Of a DNA stretch of 64,000 nt, positions 37,549 to 48,345 are shown piece by piece (within the stretch, counting starts at the first letter, position 1; every line of letters begins with the position of its first letter). Position numbers and translations under genes: made by a program. Source of the stretch: Panacagrimonas sp046594215 (GTDB lineage: Bacteria; Pseudomonadota; Gammaproteobacteria; Nevskiales; Nevskiaceae). The DNA lies in contig JBKJPX010000017.1 in assembly GCA_046594215.1 (NCBI GenBank), positions 1-64,000 of the forward strand, in the 5' to 3' direction. The notes beneath the pieces are model-generated. The model did no database searches. It was given only the letters and a program-made list of their open reading frames with translations, and had not been told where the DNA came from.

Positions 37549-40407
37549 ATGCGCCAGTCATCCAACGAGACCCCACCCGCGGCGGCGCCCGGCGCCGTGG
37601 CCGCACGGCGGCCAGAAACCGAGGCGCAGCGCGTGCAGGCCCTGCAGGAGCTGGAAATCCTGGACAGCCTGCCGGAACAGTCCTACCAGGACATCGTCAA
37701 GCTGGCCTCGGTGATCTGCGACGTGCCGATCGCGTTGATCAGCCTGGTCGACGCCAAGCGGCAATGGTTCAAGGCGCGGGTCGGGTTGGACGCCACCGAG
37801 ATGCCGCGCGAACTCGCTTTCTGCGCGCACGCCATCCTGGAACCGGACAAACTTTTCCAGGTGCGCGACGCCACGCGCGACGCGCGTTTCGCCGGCAACC
37901 CGCTGGTCACCGGCGCACCCGACATCCGCTTCTACGCCGGCGTTCCGCTGGTGACGAAAGACGGAATGGCCCTGGGCACCCTGTGTGCCATCGACCGGCG
38001 TCCACGTGAGCTCAGCGAGGAGCAGGTCGAAGGCCTGCAGGCGCTGGCGCGCCAGGTGATCGAACTGCTGAACCTGCGCCGCACGCTCGGCGAGCTGCGT
38101 CAGGCGCGCAGTGGCCTGGCGCAGAGCGAAGAACGCTTCCGCGCCATCGTGGGCAACCTGCCGGGCTTCGTCTTCCGCGCCGAGGCCGAGCGTCCGTGGC
38201 GCATTCACTACGCGAGTGTCGGCGTCGAATCACTGAGCGGCCATCCGCCCGCGTTCTTCGACGGCAATGCGCAGGGCTGGCAACAACTGATGCTGGCCGA
38301 GGACCTCGAGCGCACCGAGAACGAACTTTCCTCGCAGGCCGCACAGGGGCTGCCCTTGCGCAGCGAGTACCGCATCCGCCGCCGCGACGGCCAGGTGCTG
38401 TGGGTGGAAGGACGCGCAACGCAGCCTTACCGCGATGCGCGAGGCGTCTTGATGTTCGACGGCATGGTGATGGACGTCGACGCGCAGCGCCGTGCACGCG
38501 AGGCCCTGGCCCAGAGCGAATATCGCTTCCGTTTCCTGGCGCAGTCGGTACCGGAGGTGATCTGGACCAGCGGGCCCGACGGGAGATTCGATTTCGTCAG
38601 CGATCGCGTGCGGACCCAGCACGGCGTCGAGCCGGCCAAGCTGATCGGCCACACCTGGCGCGCCGGGGTGCACCCCGAAGATCTCGACCGCGTCTACGCG
38701 ATCTGGGAGCGCTGTCTTTCCAGCGGCGAGCCGTTCGAGGGGCAGATGCGCCTGCGTGCCGCGGACGGCAGTTTCCGCTGGTACCAATGCCGCGCCGTCG
38801 CGCTCAAGGACGCCGATGGCCAGCCGCTGAAGTGGTTCGGGTCGAACACCGACATCGAGGACACGCTTCGCTCCAAGGAGCACGCCGAGGCGGCGGCGCG
38901 TGCACGCAGCGTGTTCCTGTCCACGATGAGCCACGAGATCCGCACACCGATGAACGCTGTGCTGGGCTATGCCGGCCTGCTCAACGACACCAGCTTGACG
39001 GTCTCCCAGCGCGACTTCGTGCAGGCCATCCGCACCAGCGGCGATCACCTGCTGGGTCTGATCAACGACATCCTCGACTACTCGAAGATCGAATCCGGCG
39101 GCCTGCGTCTGGAGCTTGCGCCCTTCGACGTGCGCCGCCTGGTGGAGACCGCGCTCGATCTCGTGAGCCACCAGGCCCAGGCCAAGGAGATCGAGCTGGT
39201 GTTCACGGTCGAGGACGGCGTGCCCGACACCTGCCGCGGCGATGCGGCGCGCATGCGTCAGGTCCTGGTGAACCTGCTGGGCAACGCGGTGAAGTTCACG
39301 CACGCGGGCGAAGTGACCGTCCATCTCGAAGCCGTACCGATGGAGGACGGGCGCAGCGAATTCCGCTTCGACGTGCGCGACACCGGCATCGGCATCTCGA
39401 TAGAGGCGCAGGCGCGGCTGTTCCTCGAATTCAGCCAGGCGGAGGCCGACACCGGGCGCCGCTTTGGAGGCACCGGGCTGGGCCTGGCGATCAGCAAGCG
39501 CATCGTCGAGGCGCACGAGGGCCGGATCGAGGTTCAGAGCGAGCCCGGGCGCGGCAGCCTGTTTCGTCTCTGCATTCCCGGCATCGCCGGCACGCTGCCG
39601 GCGATGCCGGCGCCCGAGATCCTGCAGGGGCGGCGTGTTCTGATCGTGGACGACAACGCCGCGCTGCTCGACTCGCTTGAGCACCTTGCGCGCGCATGGG
39701 GACTCACGCCACTGATCGAGCGCGATCCGCAGGCGGCGCTCGCCCGCATTCAGGGCGGCGAGGCCTTCGATCTCGCCGTGATCGACCAGCGCATGCCGGT
39801 GATGGACGGCGCGGAACTGTCGCGGCGCCTGCGCGGCTTGCGCGACCTGCCGATCGTGCTGATGGCGGCGCTGGGTGCGGAGCGACCGCGCGGCATCGCG
39901 TTCGCCGCGGTACTGTCCAAGCCCGTGCGGCAGGCGCGCCTGCAGGCCGCACTCGTGCAGGCGCTACAGCCGCGCGCCGTCGAGACGCCGGTGTCGTCCG
40001 GCCCCCCGCGCGTCGTCGCAGCGCCGCTTTCCATTCTGCTTGCGGAGGACAACCTGACCAATCAGAAGCTTGCCGGCCTGCTGCTCAAGAAGCTCGGCTA
40101 TCCGCGCATCGACATCGCCGAAGACGGCGAGAAGGCGCTTGCCGCGGTGGCTGCCAAGCCCTACGACGTGGTGTTGATGGATCTCGAAATGCCCGGCATC
40201 GACGGCATCGAGGCCACGCGCCGCATCCGCGCGGAGCTGCCCGCAGAGCGCCAACCCCTGATCATCGCGATGACGGCCAACGTGCTCGCCGAGGACCGCG
40301 AGCGTTGCCGCGCGGCGGGCATGGACGACTACGTGTCCAAGCCCATCGACCCGGAACAGCTCGGCACCGCGCTGCGGCACGCCGCGTCGCGCCGCCGGCA
40401 CGTCTGA
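37549..40407 (+). CDS. Hybrid sensor histidine kinase (GAF-PAS-PAS-HK-REC-REC)
   Basis: A 952-residue soluble hybrid kinase with no membrane segment. Order: GAF domain (about 40-165; VPIALISLVDAKRQWFKA is typical), PAS/PAC (195-320), second PAS/PAC (325-445), HisKA with phospho-acceptor His462 in STMSHEIRTPMNA, HATPase (N, G1 and G2 boxes: NLLGNAVKFTH, DTGIGIS, GGTGLGLAIS), then two receiver domains with Asp746 (VIDQRMPVMDG) and Asp878 (LMDLEMPGIDG). No HPt domain is seen, so phosphorelay output needs another protein. It stops 2 bases before the rlmJ start. Confidence 0.93.
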   Translation: MRQSSNETPPAAAPGAVAARRPETEAQRVQALQELEILDSLPEQSYQDIVKLASVICDVPIALISLVDAKRQWFKARVGLDATEMPRELAFCAHAILEPDKLFQVRDATRDARFAGNPLVTGAPDIRFYAGVPLVTKDGMALGTLCAIDRRPRELSEEQVEGLQALARQVIELLNLRRTLGELRQARSGLAQSEERFRAIVGNLPGFVFRAEAERPWRIHYASVGVESLSGHPPAFFDGNAQGWQQLMLAEDLERTENELSSQAAQGLPLRSEYRIRRRDGQVLWVEGRATQPYRDARGVLMFDGMVMDVDAQRRAREALAQSEYRFRFLAQSVPEVIWTSGPDGRFDFVSDRVRTQHGVEPAKLIGHTWRAGVHPEDLDRVYAIWERCLSSGEPFEGQMRLRAADGSFRWYQCRAVALKDADGQPLKWFGSNTDIEDTLRSKEHAEAAARARSVFLSTMSHEIRTPMNAVLGYAGLLNDTSLTVSQRDFVQAIRTSGDHLLGLINDILDYSKIESGGLRLELAPFDVRRLVETALDLVSHQAQAKEIELVFTVEDGVPDTCRGDAARMRQVLVNLLGNAVKFTHAGEVTVHLEAVPMEDGRSEFRFDVRDTGIGISIEAQARLFLEFSQAEADTGRRFGGTGLGLAISKRIVEAHEGRIEVQSEPGRGSLFRLCIPGIAGTLPAMPAPEILQGRRVLIVDDNAALLDSLEHLARAWGLTPLIERDPQAALARIQGGEAFDLAVIDQRMPVMDGAELSRRLRGLRDLPIVLMAALGAERPRGIAFAAVLSKPVRQARLQAALVQALQPRAVETPVSSGPPRVVAAPLSILLAEDNLTNQKLAGLLLKKLGYPRIDIAEDGEKALAAVAAKPYDVVLMDLEMPGIDGIEATRRIRAELPAERQPLIIAMTANVLAEDRERCRAAGMDDYVSKPIDPEQLGTALRHAASRRRHV

Positions 40408-40409
40408 CG

Positions 40410-41243
40410 GTGCACTACCGACACGCGTTCCACGCGGGCAATTTCGCGGATGTGTTCAAGCACGTGCTGCTGGTCGGCCTGCTGGAGACGCTCGGTCGCA
40501 AGGACAAGCCCTGGTGCTTCGTCGACACGCACGCCGGCGCCGGCCAATACGACCTGGCCTCGGAAGATGCAGACCGCACCGGCGAGTGGCGCGACGGCGT
40601 CGGGCGCCTGAAGCGCGATGCGGGCCTGCCGCCCATGGTGGCGCGCTACCTCGATCTGGTGGGCTGGCCCGAGGAGGGCGCGGGAATGCGTGCGCTCAAG
40701 CACAGCCGCGTCTACCCGGGTTCGCCCGTCTTAGCGGCCAGGATGGTCAGGCCCGGCGATCGCCTGATCTGCTGCGAGCAGGTGCCCGCGATCGCCGCGC
40801 AGCTGCGTGCCTACGTGCCCGCGGCGCAGGTGCACGTGCGCGACGGCTACGAGGCCCACGGCCTGCTGCCGCCACGCGAGAAGCGCGGCCTCGTGCTCGT
40901 GGATCCCCCGTTCGAGGCGCGTGACGAGTTCGACCTCGCGAGCAGCTTCCTGGTGAATGCCACGGGTCGCTTCGCCAGCGGTGTGTACGCGTGCTGGTAC
41001 CCGCTCAAGAATCGCCACGACGCCGAGCGCTTCGTTCGCCGAACGCGTCGCGACACCGGCAGTCCTTCGCTGTCCTGCACGCTGGAGAACGGCGCGCCGG
41101 GGGATGGTCAGATGCGCGCCTGCGGAATGCTCGTGCTCAATCCACCGTTCGGTTTCGCGGACGAGGCGCGCGCGGCGCTGGCCTGGCTCGCGCCGCGGCT
41201 CGCGCAGGGTCCGCGTCCGGCCTGGGGCGTCGAAGCGGCCTGA
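40410..41243 (+). CDS. rlmJ: 23S rRNA (adenine2030-N6)-methyltransferase
   Basis: SAM-dependent methylation of A2030 in 23S rRNA. The 277-residue product begins VHYRHAFHAGNFADVFKH, the canonical RlmJ (YhiR) N-terminus, with GTG as start. The SAM loop is FVDTHAGAGQYDL and the catalytic motif LVDPPFE (DPPY/F type). The GTG begins 2 bases after the kinase stop, so translation may be coupled. RlmJ homologues were once linked to DNA uptake as ComJ-like proteins; no competence genes are visible here. Confidence 0.93.
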   Translation: MHYRHAFHAGNFADVFKHVLLVGLLETLGRKDKPWCFVDTHAGAGQYDLASEDADRTGEWRDGVGRLKRDAGLPPMVARYLDLVGWPEEGAGMRALKHSRVYPGSPVLAARMVRPGDRLICCEQVPAIAAQLRAYVPAAQVHVRDGYEAHGLLPPREKRGLVLVDPPFEARDEFDLASSFLVNATGRFASGVYACWYPLKNRHDAERFVRRTRRDTGSPSLSCTLENGAPGDGQMRACGMLVLNPPFGFADEARAALAWLAPRLAQGPRPAWGVEAA

Positions 41244-41302
41244 GCGATACGCGAGGGCGAACGCCCTCCATCCCGCGGCACATCGTGTTGTTTCGGTAGG
41301 CA

Positions 41303-41334
41303 CAAAAAAGGAGCCGCGCTTTCGCGCGGCTCCT
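41303..41334 (-). terminator. Rho-independent terminator of ompA
   Basis: On the minus strand AGGAGCCGCGC-GAAA-GCGCGGCTCCT, an 11-bp perfect stem, is followed by TTTTTTGTG. It lies 27 bases after the OmpA stop and is a textbook intrinsic terminator. It may also work for rlmJ in the other direction, although no T-run is present there. Confidence 0.92.
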
Positions 41335-41360
41335 GGTGCTGCGACTGCTTCCAGACAGGC

Positions 41361-42686
41361 TTACGGCGTGGGGGCCGCTTCGGCCGGCGGGGCATCGGCC
41401 GCTGGGGCCGGTGCCGCCTCCGCCGCAGGGGCTGGTGCCGCCTCCGCCGCAGGGGCTGGCGCCGCTTCGGCCGCCGGTGCCACGGTTTCGGCGGAACCAC
41501 CGGTGATCTTCAACTCCACGCGACGGTTGAGCTCACGCCCTTCGTCGGTCTCGTTGTCGGCCACCGGCTGGCTCTCGCCGTAACCGGCCGAGGTCATGCG
41601 ACCTGCCTCGACGCCCTTGCCGATCAGGTACTGGCGCACCGAAGCGGCGCGACGCTCGGACAGCTTCTGGTTGTACTCGTCGCTGCCCTTCGCGTCGGTG
41701 TGTCCGCCCACTTCGACGGTCACGCTCTTCGCGGTGCCCATGGCGTCGCTGACACCGTCCAGGATCGTCTTGGCGTTCGAGGTCAGTTTCGACTTGTCGA
41801 ACTCGAAGTTCACGCCGCGCAGCACGATCTTGTCGCCTGCGGCGCAACCTTCAAGGGTGACCGGCTGGCCCGGTTCCGGCGTCTTGCACGCCTTCTTCGG
41901 GAGCGGGCAACCGACTTCGTTGACCGGCTCACCAGGAGGCGTACCCGGGCACTGGTCGAGGTCATCCGTCACGCCGTCGCCATCGCTGTCGACCGGGGCG
42001 GCTGCGGGAACGACTTCCACCGGCGGCGGTTCGGCGGCCGGCGGCGGCGCAGGCTGGGCGCCAACTGGGATCAGCAGGCCGACGTTCAGCACGCCATCCG
42101 AGAAGTCGTTTTCATCCACGCCGCCGAGGCCCGGCTTGTCGTGGAAGTCCATCCGGTACAGCGCCTCGGCACGGATCGCACCCTGATTGAGCCAGGCAAT
42201 CGGCCCGAACAGGAAGCCAAGACCCGCGCTGCCGAAGACCGTGTTGTAGTTCTGCTGCAAGTCCGCGACGTTCGTGCTCGGGTGATCCTTCACCTGACCA
42301 TAGTGCGCGCCGACGATGCCGTAGATGTTCTTGCCAACGCCGGACTGGAACGGGAACACCAGGCCGGACACGCCACCTTCGATCACCTTGAGCGGGCTGG
42401 CGCCCTCGACGATGTGGTGTTCCTGGTAGAACCCGCTGATTTCCGCGCTGAAGAACTGCGAAAACTGCTTGCCGATCGCCAGCCCGCCACCCCAGCCGCC
42501 GTCCACCTGGCGCTGCTTGTCTTCCCAGATGTGGGTCGCCATCGGCGAGATGTAGAAGCGATTGGTGATGCCGGCGTTGGCGCTGGACAGGTCGGGACCC
42601 GAAGCAGCGGCCCCCGCTTCCTGAGCCGAAACCGGAACCGCGGTCATGGCAGCGAGCACGGCGCCCGCAAGAGCAACTCTTTTCAT
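41361..42686 (-). CDS. OmpA-family outer-membrane protein with Ala/Pro repeat tail
   Basis: A 441-residue protein: signal peptide (residues 1-21, VSA), an eight-strand barrel-like N-domain (residues 35-210), a Pro-rich hinge (PAPPPAAEPPPVEVVPAAAP), one thrombospondin-type-3 Asp repeat (DSDGDGVTDDLDQCPGTP), and a C-terminal OmpA peptidoglycan-binding domain (FEFDKSKLTSNAKTILD, VGGHTDAKGSDEYNQKLSERR). Beyond it is an unusual tail of three to four AAEAAPAP repeats (about residues 405-441). It has a strong ribosome site (AGGAGGGGA), a perfect TATAAT box and a strong terminator, so it is probably abundant. Confidence 0.9.
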   Translation of the reverse strand: MKRVALAGAVLAAMTAVPVSAQEAGAAASGPDLSSANAGITNRFYISPMATHIWEDKQRQVDGGWGGGLAIGKQFSQFFSAEISGFYQEHHIVEGASPLKVIEGGVSGLVFPFQSGVGKNIYGIVGAHYGQVKDHPSTNVADLQQNYNTVFGSAGLGFLFGPIAWLNQGAIRAEALYRMDFHDKPGLGGVDENDFSDGVLNVGLLIPVGAQPAPPPAAEPPPVEVVPAAAPVDSDGDGVTDDLDQCPGTPPGEPVNEVGCPLPKKACKTPEPGQPVTLEGCAAGDKIVLRGVNFEFDKSKLTSNAKTILDGVSDAMGTAKSVTVEVGGHTDAKGSDEYNQKLSERRAASVRQYLIGKGVEAGRMTSAGYGESQPVADNETDEGRELNRRVELKITGGSAETVAPAAEAAPAPAAEAAPAPAAEAAPAPAADAPPAEAAPTP

Positions 42687-42743
42687 TGACTCCCCTCCTG
42701 AGACTAATTAGCTGAAATAGTTTATGTGGTGAACGGCGCAGGG

Positions 42744-42749
42744 ATTATA
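42744..42749 (-). promoter_or_regulatory. -10 box of the ompA promoter
   Basis: Minus-strand TATAAT, a perfect sigma-70 -10 hexamer, 58 bases upstream of the ompA ATG. The -35 region (GGCACC at 17-base spacing) is poor, so the promoter may depend on the -10 and other contacts. The AT-rich untranslated leader (TAAACTATTTCAGCTAATTA) lies downstream of it. Confidence 0.6.
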
Positions 42750-42869
42750 GGTGCAGACCCTGTGTCGGTGCCTCCGCGATCGTTCGAGCCCCTTCGCCCG
42801 TTCCGATGTGTTTTCTGAAGCTTCAGGCCTCTCTCTTACGAATCCATGATTCCACCCCGCGGGGTGTTG

Positions 42870-43094
42870 TCAGCCGCCTCCAAGTGTGGCGGTCGCGGCC
42901 GGAGCTTCCGGCGACCGGGCCGACCTGGACCCTCCGGCGATGCCGAGTTCGACACGATCGAACTCGAGGCAGAAGACCACGGGGGCGACGGACAAACGCT
43001 CCTCGCCGGCAGCATGAGCGCCTTCCTGCGCATGAGCCGGCGACGCCGTCATGGCAACGAGCGACAGGCTCGCGAAGGCAGCACTTTTGATCAA
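42870..43094 (-). CDS. Possible small secreted protein (TTG start)
   Basis: A 74-codon frame from TTG at 43094, with AAGGGGA about 10 bases upstream. It begins (M)IKSAAFASLSLVAMTA and continues SPAHAQEGAHAAGEER, a good signal peptide with an AHA|QEG cleavage site, then VFCLEFDRVELGIAGG. No family is recognised. It may be a genuine small exported protein or a remnant of a larger one. The rest of 42687-43308 holds the ompA leader and the prfB promoter region, and I see no other gene there. Confidence 0.35.
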   Translation of the reverse strand: MIKSAAFASLSLVAMTASPAHAQEGAHAAGEERLSVAPVVFCLEFDRVELGIAGGSRSARSPEAPAATATLGGG

Positions 43095-43274
43095 CGCTCC
43101 ATCCCCTTGCTGCGCCAGGCTTCGTGAACCTGAATTGGTTTGTCTCGGCAGCAGGGACCGTGTTTCTTCCTGCGCCGTCATTTCTCGAAGTTTTTTAACA
43201 CGCGCGCTGTGCCCTTACAACCAATTCGGGGCTCGCCCCAAGGCGCTTCGTGTCGACCCCTGCGGCATGCTGGC

Positions 43275-43280
43275 TATACT
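43275..43280 (+). promoter_or_regulatory. Candidate -10 box for prfB-lysS
   Basis: TATACT, 29 bases upstream of the prfB ATG, preceded by TGGC. The sequence GTCGAC at 43252-43257 is a weak -35 match at 17-base spacing. This is the only good hexamer in the leader. Confidence 0.4.
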
Positions 43281-43308
43281 TCGCGCCCGATTTTTCAGCG
43301 CCTCCGAT

Positions 43309-44404
43309 ATGGAAATTCAGCAGCTCAAGAGCGAGATCACCAACCTGCAAGCTCGTTTCGACGCGCTTCGGGGGTATCTTTGACTACGACACCAAGCGCG
43401 ATCGCCTGATCGAGGTCTCGGCCGAGCTCGAGCGCAACGAGGTCTGGAACGAACCCGAGCGCGCGCAGAACCTGGGGCGCGAGCGGGCCCGGCTCGAAGA
43501 GGTGGTGCACGGATTGGACAAGGTCGACGGCGGCCTTCGCGACGCGGGCGAGCTGCTGGAACTCGCCGAGGCGGAGGGCGATGCCAAGACGCTGGCGGAA
43601 ATCGAGCGCGACGTACTGGCCATCGGGCGCACCGCAGCCGACATGGAGTTCAAGCGCATGTTCAGCGGCGAGATGGACGCGCACAACGCCTATCTCGACA
43701 TCCAGTCGGGCGCCGGTGGCACGGAAGGGCAGGACTGGGCCTCGATGCTGCTGCGCATGTACAGCAAGTGGGCCGACGCCAAGGGCTTCAAGATCGAACT
43801 GATGGAGCGCTCCGACGGCGAAGTCGCCGGCATCAAGTCCGCCACGCTCTTTGTGCAGGGCGACTACGCCTACGGCTGGCTGCGCACCGAGACCGGCGTG
43901 CACCGGCTGGTCCGGAAGTCGCCGTTCGATTCGGGCAATCGCCGGCATACGTCCTTCGCCGGCGTGTTCGTCTCGCCCGAGGTCGATGACAACTTCGCCA
44001 TCGAGATCAACCCGGCCGACCTCGAGGTGGATACGTTCCGCTCCAGCGGCGCCGGTGGCCAGCACGTCAACAAGACCGAGTCGGCCATCCGCATCAAGCA
44101 CGTCCCGAGCGGCATCGTCGTGGCCTGCCAGACGCAGCGCAGCCAGCACGCCAACCGCGACAGCGCGATGAAGATGCTGAAGTCGAAGCTGTACGACGCC
44201 GAGATGCAGAAGCGCAACACCGAGAAGCAGAAGGTCGAGGACTCCAAGGCCGACATCGAGTGGGGCAGCCAGATCCGTTCGTACGTGCTCGACCAGTCGC
44301 GCATCAAGGACCTGCGCACCGGGGTCGAGATCGCCGACACGCAGAGGGTGCTCGACGGCTATCTCGATCCGTACATCGAGGCGAGTCTCAAGCAGGGGCT
44401 GTAA
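43309..44404 (+). CDS. prfB: Peptide chain release factor 2, with programmed +1 frameshift
   Basis: Terminates translation at UGA and UAA. The reading frame is 43309-43380 followed, after skipping T43381, by 43382-44404, giving 364 residues. The first 24 codons end GYL before an in-frame TGA at 43381. The shift site CTT TGA C with the internal Shine-Dalgarno-like CGGGGG three bases upstream of CTT is the classic autoregulatory site: when RF2 is scarce, ribosomes slip and make the full protein. The stop-recognition SPF (204-206) and peptidyl-hydrolysis GGQ (249-251) motifs are intact. lysS follows 106 bases downstream. Confidence 0.96.
43371..43384 (+). promoter_or_regulatory. RF2 programmed frameshift site
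   Basis: GGGGGTATCTTTGAC: Shine-Dalgarno-like G-run, three bases, then CUU followed by UGA C. It is identical in arrangement to the E. coli prfB site and decides between truncation after codon 24 and full-length RF2. Confidence 0.95.
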
Positions 44405-44510
44405 GGCTGCGAGTTCGCTGCGGGCATCCGCCCTTTGAGGCCGCCGCAGCGCCTGCGACAATCACCGACTCCGCTGCACCGCACCGCCGCCTCCGGGCTC
44501 GTCGCCGTCC

Positions 44511-46031
<1,521 letters not shown>

Positions 46032-46388
46032 AAGGGCGCGCAGCGGGAAAAGTCGGCGGGTCCCCAGCCCTGCCGTGTCGCCGGGCGAAGAGTGCCGCGG
46101 CCGGTCTTTGAAATCCCCGACTCCATTCCGCAGATGAATCCGGAAGTTTGAGAATCGCCCAGCCCGGACACGGTCCGGGAGATCTCTCGCGACGGTAAAA
46201 CAGCCCCGGACTGTGTCCGGGGCCATGGGGTACCCATCGACGGCAGACCCTGAACACGGGTTGTGCAAACGTCGAGAAGTCGCTGGCAAGCTTCGGGGCG
46301 GGCAGCAGAAACAGTTGACCGGGCACCCTCTCGTCCCGGCACAATGGGGCACGGTGCAACTCGTGGGGAGATCCGCGCCGTCGGAGCT
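46032..46388. other. 357-base intergenic region with duplicated lysS end and hairpins
   Basis: No gene seen. Positions 46128-46151 repeat the last 24 bases of lysS (encoding PQMNPEV-stop against PQMKPEA-stop), exactly 120 bases downstream. Two related hairpins follow: CCCGGAC-ACG-GTCCGGG at 46163-46179 and GCCCCGGAC-TGT-GTCCGGGGC at 46203-46223. The second is flanked on its left by TAAAAC, so on the minus strand it is followed by TGTTTTA. They may end the lysS transcript or represent a dispersed hairpin element. Confidence 0.6.
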
Positions 46389-48290
46389 ATGGACCCGAGC
46401 AAACAGGCCAGAATTTTCGTTGCCGACCATCCGGTTGACGATCGCCCGTGGGCGTCGGTGGCCATGCATGGGCTCGGCTCGGTGGTGCAGTGGGATGACG
46501 GGGAGAAGCTGCTCGCTGCGGTGCTCGAGAGTGCGATCCCCGATCTCGTGTTCGTCGCCGACGGTCTGCCCAACCTCCCGGGGGTGGAAATCTGCCGTCG
46601 CCTGGCGATCAACCCGGCCACGCGAAGCGTGCCCGTGATCATCATGAGCGCGAACCCGGACGAGGATTTCGTCCGCATCGCGCTCGACTCGGGCGCCGCC
46701 GACGTGCTGCAGAAGCCTCTCAACCCCGACCTTCTGCGCGCCCGCATCCGCTCCTACCTGGCCCTGAGCCGGCAGGCGCAGGCCCTGGGCTTCGAGGCGC
46801 AGGTGCGATCGGACGAACTCGAACGCATGGTCCAGACCATGCGCACGGAACTCACCGAGCGCGAACGCACGATGGCGCGCGCCGAGTTCCTCTTCAACCA
46901 CGATCTCATCACCGGCTTGCCGAATCGTCGGCACATGCTCGAGCTGATGGAACGCACGCGCCGGCGTGCCGAAGCCAACCACCTGCCGATGGCGATGATC
47001 GCGCTGGGCATCGAGCACTACGGCGCACTGCAGGCTTCGATGGACAAGGAAGCCTTCGAGCGCCTGCTGGCGGGCGTGGGGGCAAGCATCCAGCAGACGC
47101 TCCGGCCGATGGACTTCGTCGCACGTATCTCCGACGACCTGTTCGCCGCGGTGCTGGTGCCGCGGGACATGGACACCGCCGAGACCGTCGCGCACAACGC
47201 GCGCGAGATCGCGGCCCGCGCCGCCACGACGCTGAATTCGGACATCGAGCTCGACGGCCGCACGATCGCGCTGGAAGTGCGCACCGCCGTCGCGGTCTAT
47301 CCGCAGGACGGCGAACGCGGCAAGGATCTGCTCAAGCATCTCGACGACACGCTAACGCTCACTCTCACCCGTGGGGCGAAATCGCGCGAACGTCGACGTA
47401 CCACCACGCCGGATCTCGCCTCTGCGTTGGCGCTAGAACTCCGATTGCGACAAGCCATCGACAGCGATCGCCTGATTCCGTACTACCAGCCCAAGATCGA
47501 TGTGAAGACCGGCCTGCTGCTCGGCGGCGAGACGCTGATTCGCTGGCCGCTGCGCACGGGTGAATACGTCGGACCCGGCGAGTTCGTGCCGATCGCCGAG
47601 GCCGGTGGCCTGATCCCGGCGCTGGACGACTACGTGCTCACCGCGGCCTGCGTGCAGATCGCGGAATGGCAGGAGCGCTTCAGCAACTTCCGCATCGGCG
47701 TGAACCTGTCGGCGCTCAAGCTGCATCACCGTGGCATCTTCGACCGGCTGCGCGAGCTGTTCGCCACCACGCGGGCGCGCGCCAAGCACCTCGAACTGGA
47801 GATCACCGAGAGCGCGCTGATCACCGACTTCGACGCCGCCAGCAGCTGGCTCAGCGCGGTGCGCGAGATGGGCGTGTCGGTAGCGCTCGACGACTTCGGC
47901 ACCGGCTATTCGTCGCTGGCCTACCTCCAGCGCCTGCCGCTGGACGCCATCAAGATCGACCAGTCCTTCGTCAGCGGGCTTGACGGGGACCGCAGCACCG
48001 TGGCGATCGTGCGCGCGATGATCGCGATGGCCAAGGCGCTGGGCATGCAGGTGATCGCCGAAGGCGTGGAGACGCTGCGCCAGGCGCAGATCCTGACCAA
48101 GCTCGGCTGCGACGGGCTGCAGGGTTTCCTGTACAGCCCGGCGGTGCCGGCGCAGAACTTCGAGATGATGCTCGAGGCCGGAAGGGTCGAGCCGCGCCGT
48201 ATCGCCCTGCCCGCGGGTGGCGGCGAACTTCGCCTCGTGGGCATGGATACCTTGCCGCTGCCGACGCTTCCGAACTTGCGCGCGCACTAG
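46389..48290 (+). CDS. Response-regulator-like EAL protein (c-di-GMP phosphodiesterase)
   Basis: A 633-residue protein: receiver-like domain (1-125), coiled-coil linker (130-170), degenerate GGDEF domain (175-340; the signature reads ISDDLF) and EAL domain (360-615). The EAL residues look complete: Glu381 in GGETLIRW, NLSAL, LEITES, ALDDFGTGYSS, IKIDQSF and EGVET, so it probably cleaves cyclic-di-GMP. The receiver seems unable to be phosphorylated normally: in PDLVFVADGLP the phospho-Asp column is Ala57, with Asp58 shifted by one, while Lys109 is kept. Its place after lysS recalls rpfG in Xanthomonas, also a c-di-GMP phosphodiesterase but of HD-GYP type. Confidence 0.88.
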   Translation: MDPSKQARIFVADHPVDDRPWASVAMHGLGSVVQWDDGEKLLAAVLESAIPDLVFVADGLPNLPGVEICRRLAINPATRSVPVIIMSANPDEDFVRIALDSGAADVLQKPLNPDLLRARIRSYLALSRQAQALGFEAQVRSDELERMVQTMRTELTERERTMARAEFLFNHDLITGLPNRRHMLELMERTRRRAEANHLPMAMIALGIEHYGALQASMDKEAFERLLAGVGASIQQTLRPMDFVARISDDLFAAVLVPRDMDTAETVAHNAREIAARAATTLNSDIELDGRTIALEVRTAVAVYPQDGERGKDLLKHLDDTLTLTLTRGAKSRERRRTTTPDLASALALELRLRQAIDSDRLIPYYQPKIDVKTGLLLGGETLIRWPLRTGEYVGPGEFVPIAEAGGLIPALDDYVLTAACVQIAEWQERFSNFRIGVNLSALKLHHRGIFDRLRELFATTRARAKHLELEITESALITDFDAASSWLSAVREMGVSVALDDFGTGYSSLAYLQRLPLDAIKIDQSFVSGLDGDRSTVAIVRAMIAMAKALGMQVIAEGVETLRQAQILTKLGCDGLQGFLYSPAVPAQNFEMMLEAGRVEPRRIALPAGGGELRLVGMDTLPLPTLPNLRAH

Positions 48291-48345
48291 AAGCAGGCGG
48301 CCCGCCGAAACGCCCCTCAGTTACGCCCGGCCCATTCGGAAGTGC

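Noticed and set aside
41384..41470. Regular 24-base repeats considered as a CRISPR array
   Set aside because: They are in frame within the OmpA tail and have no unique spacers.
42853..42866. CACCCCGCGGGGTG palindrome considered as operator
   Set aside because: Short GC palindromes are expected often at this base composition, and it is not positioned at a promoter.
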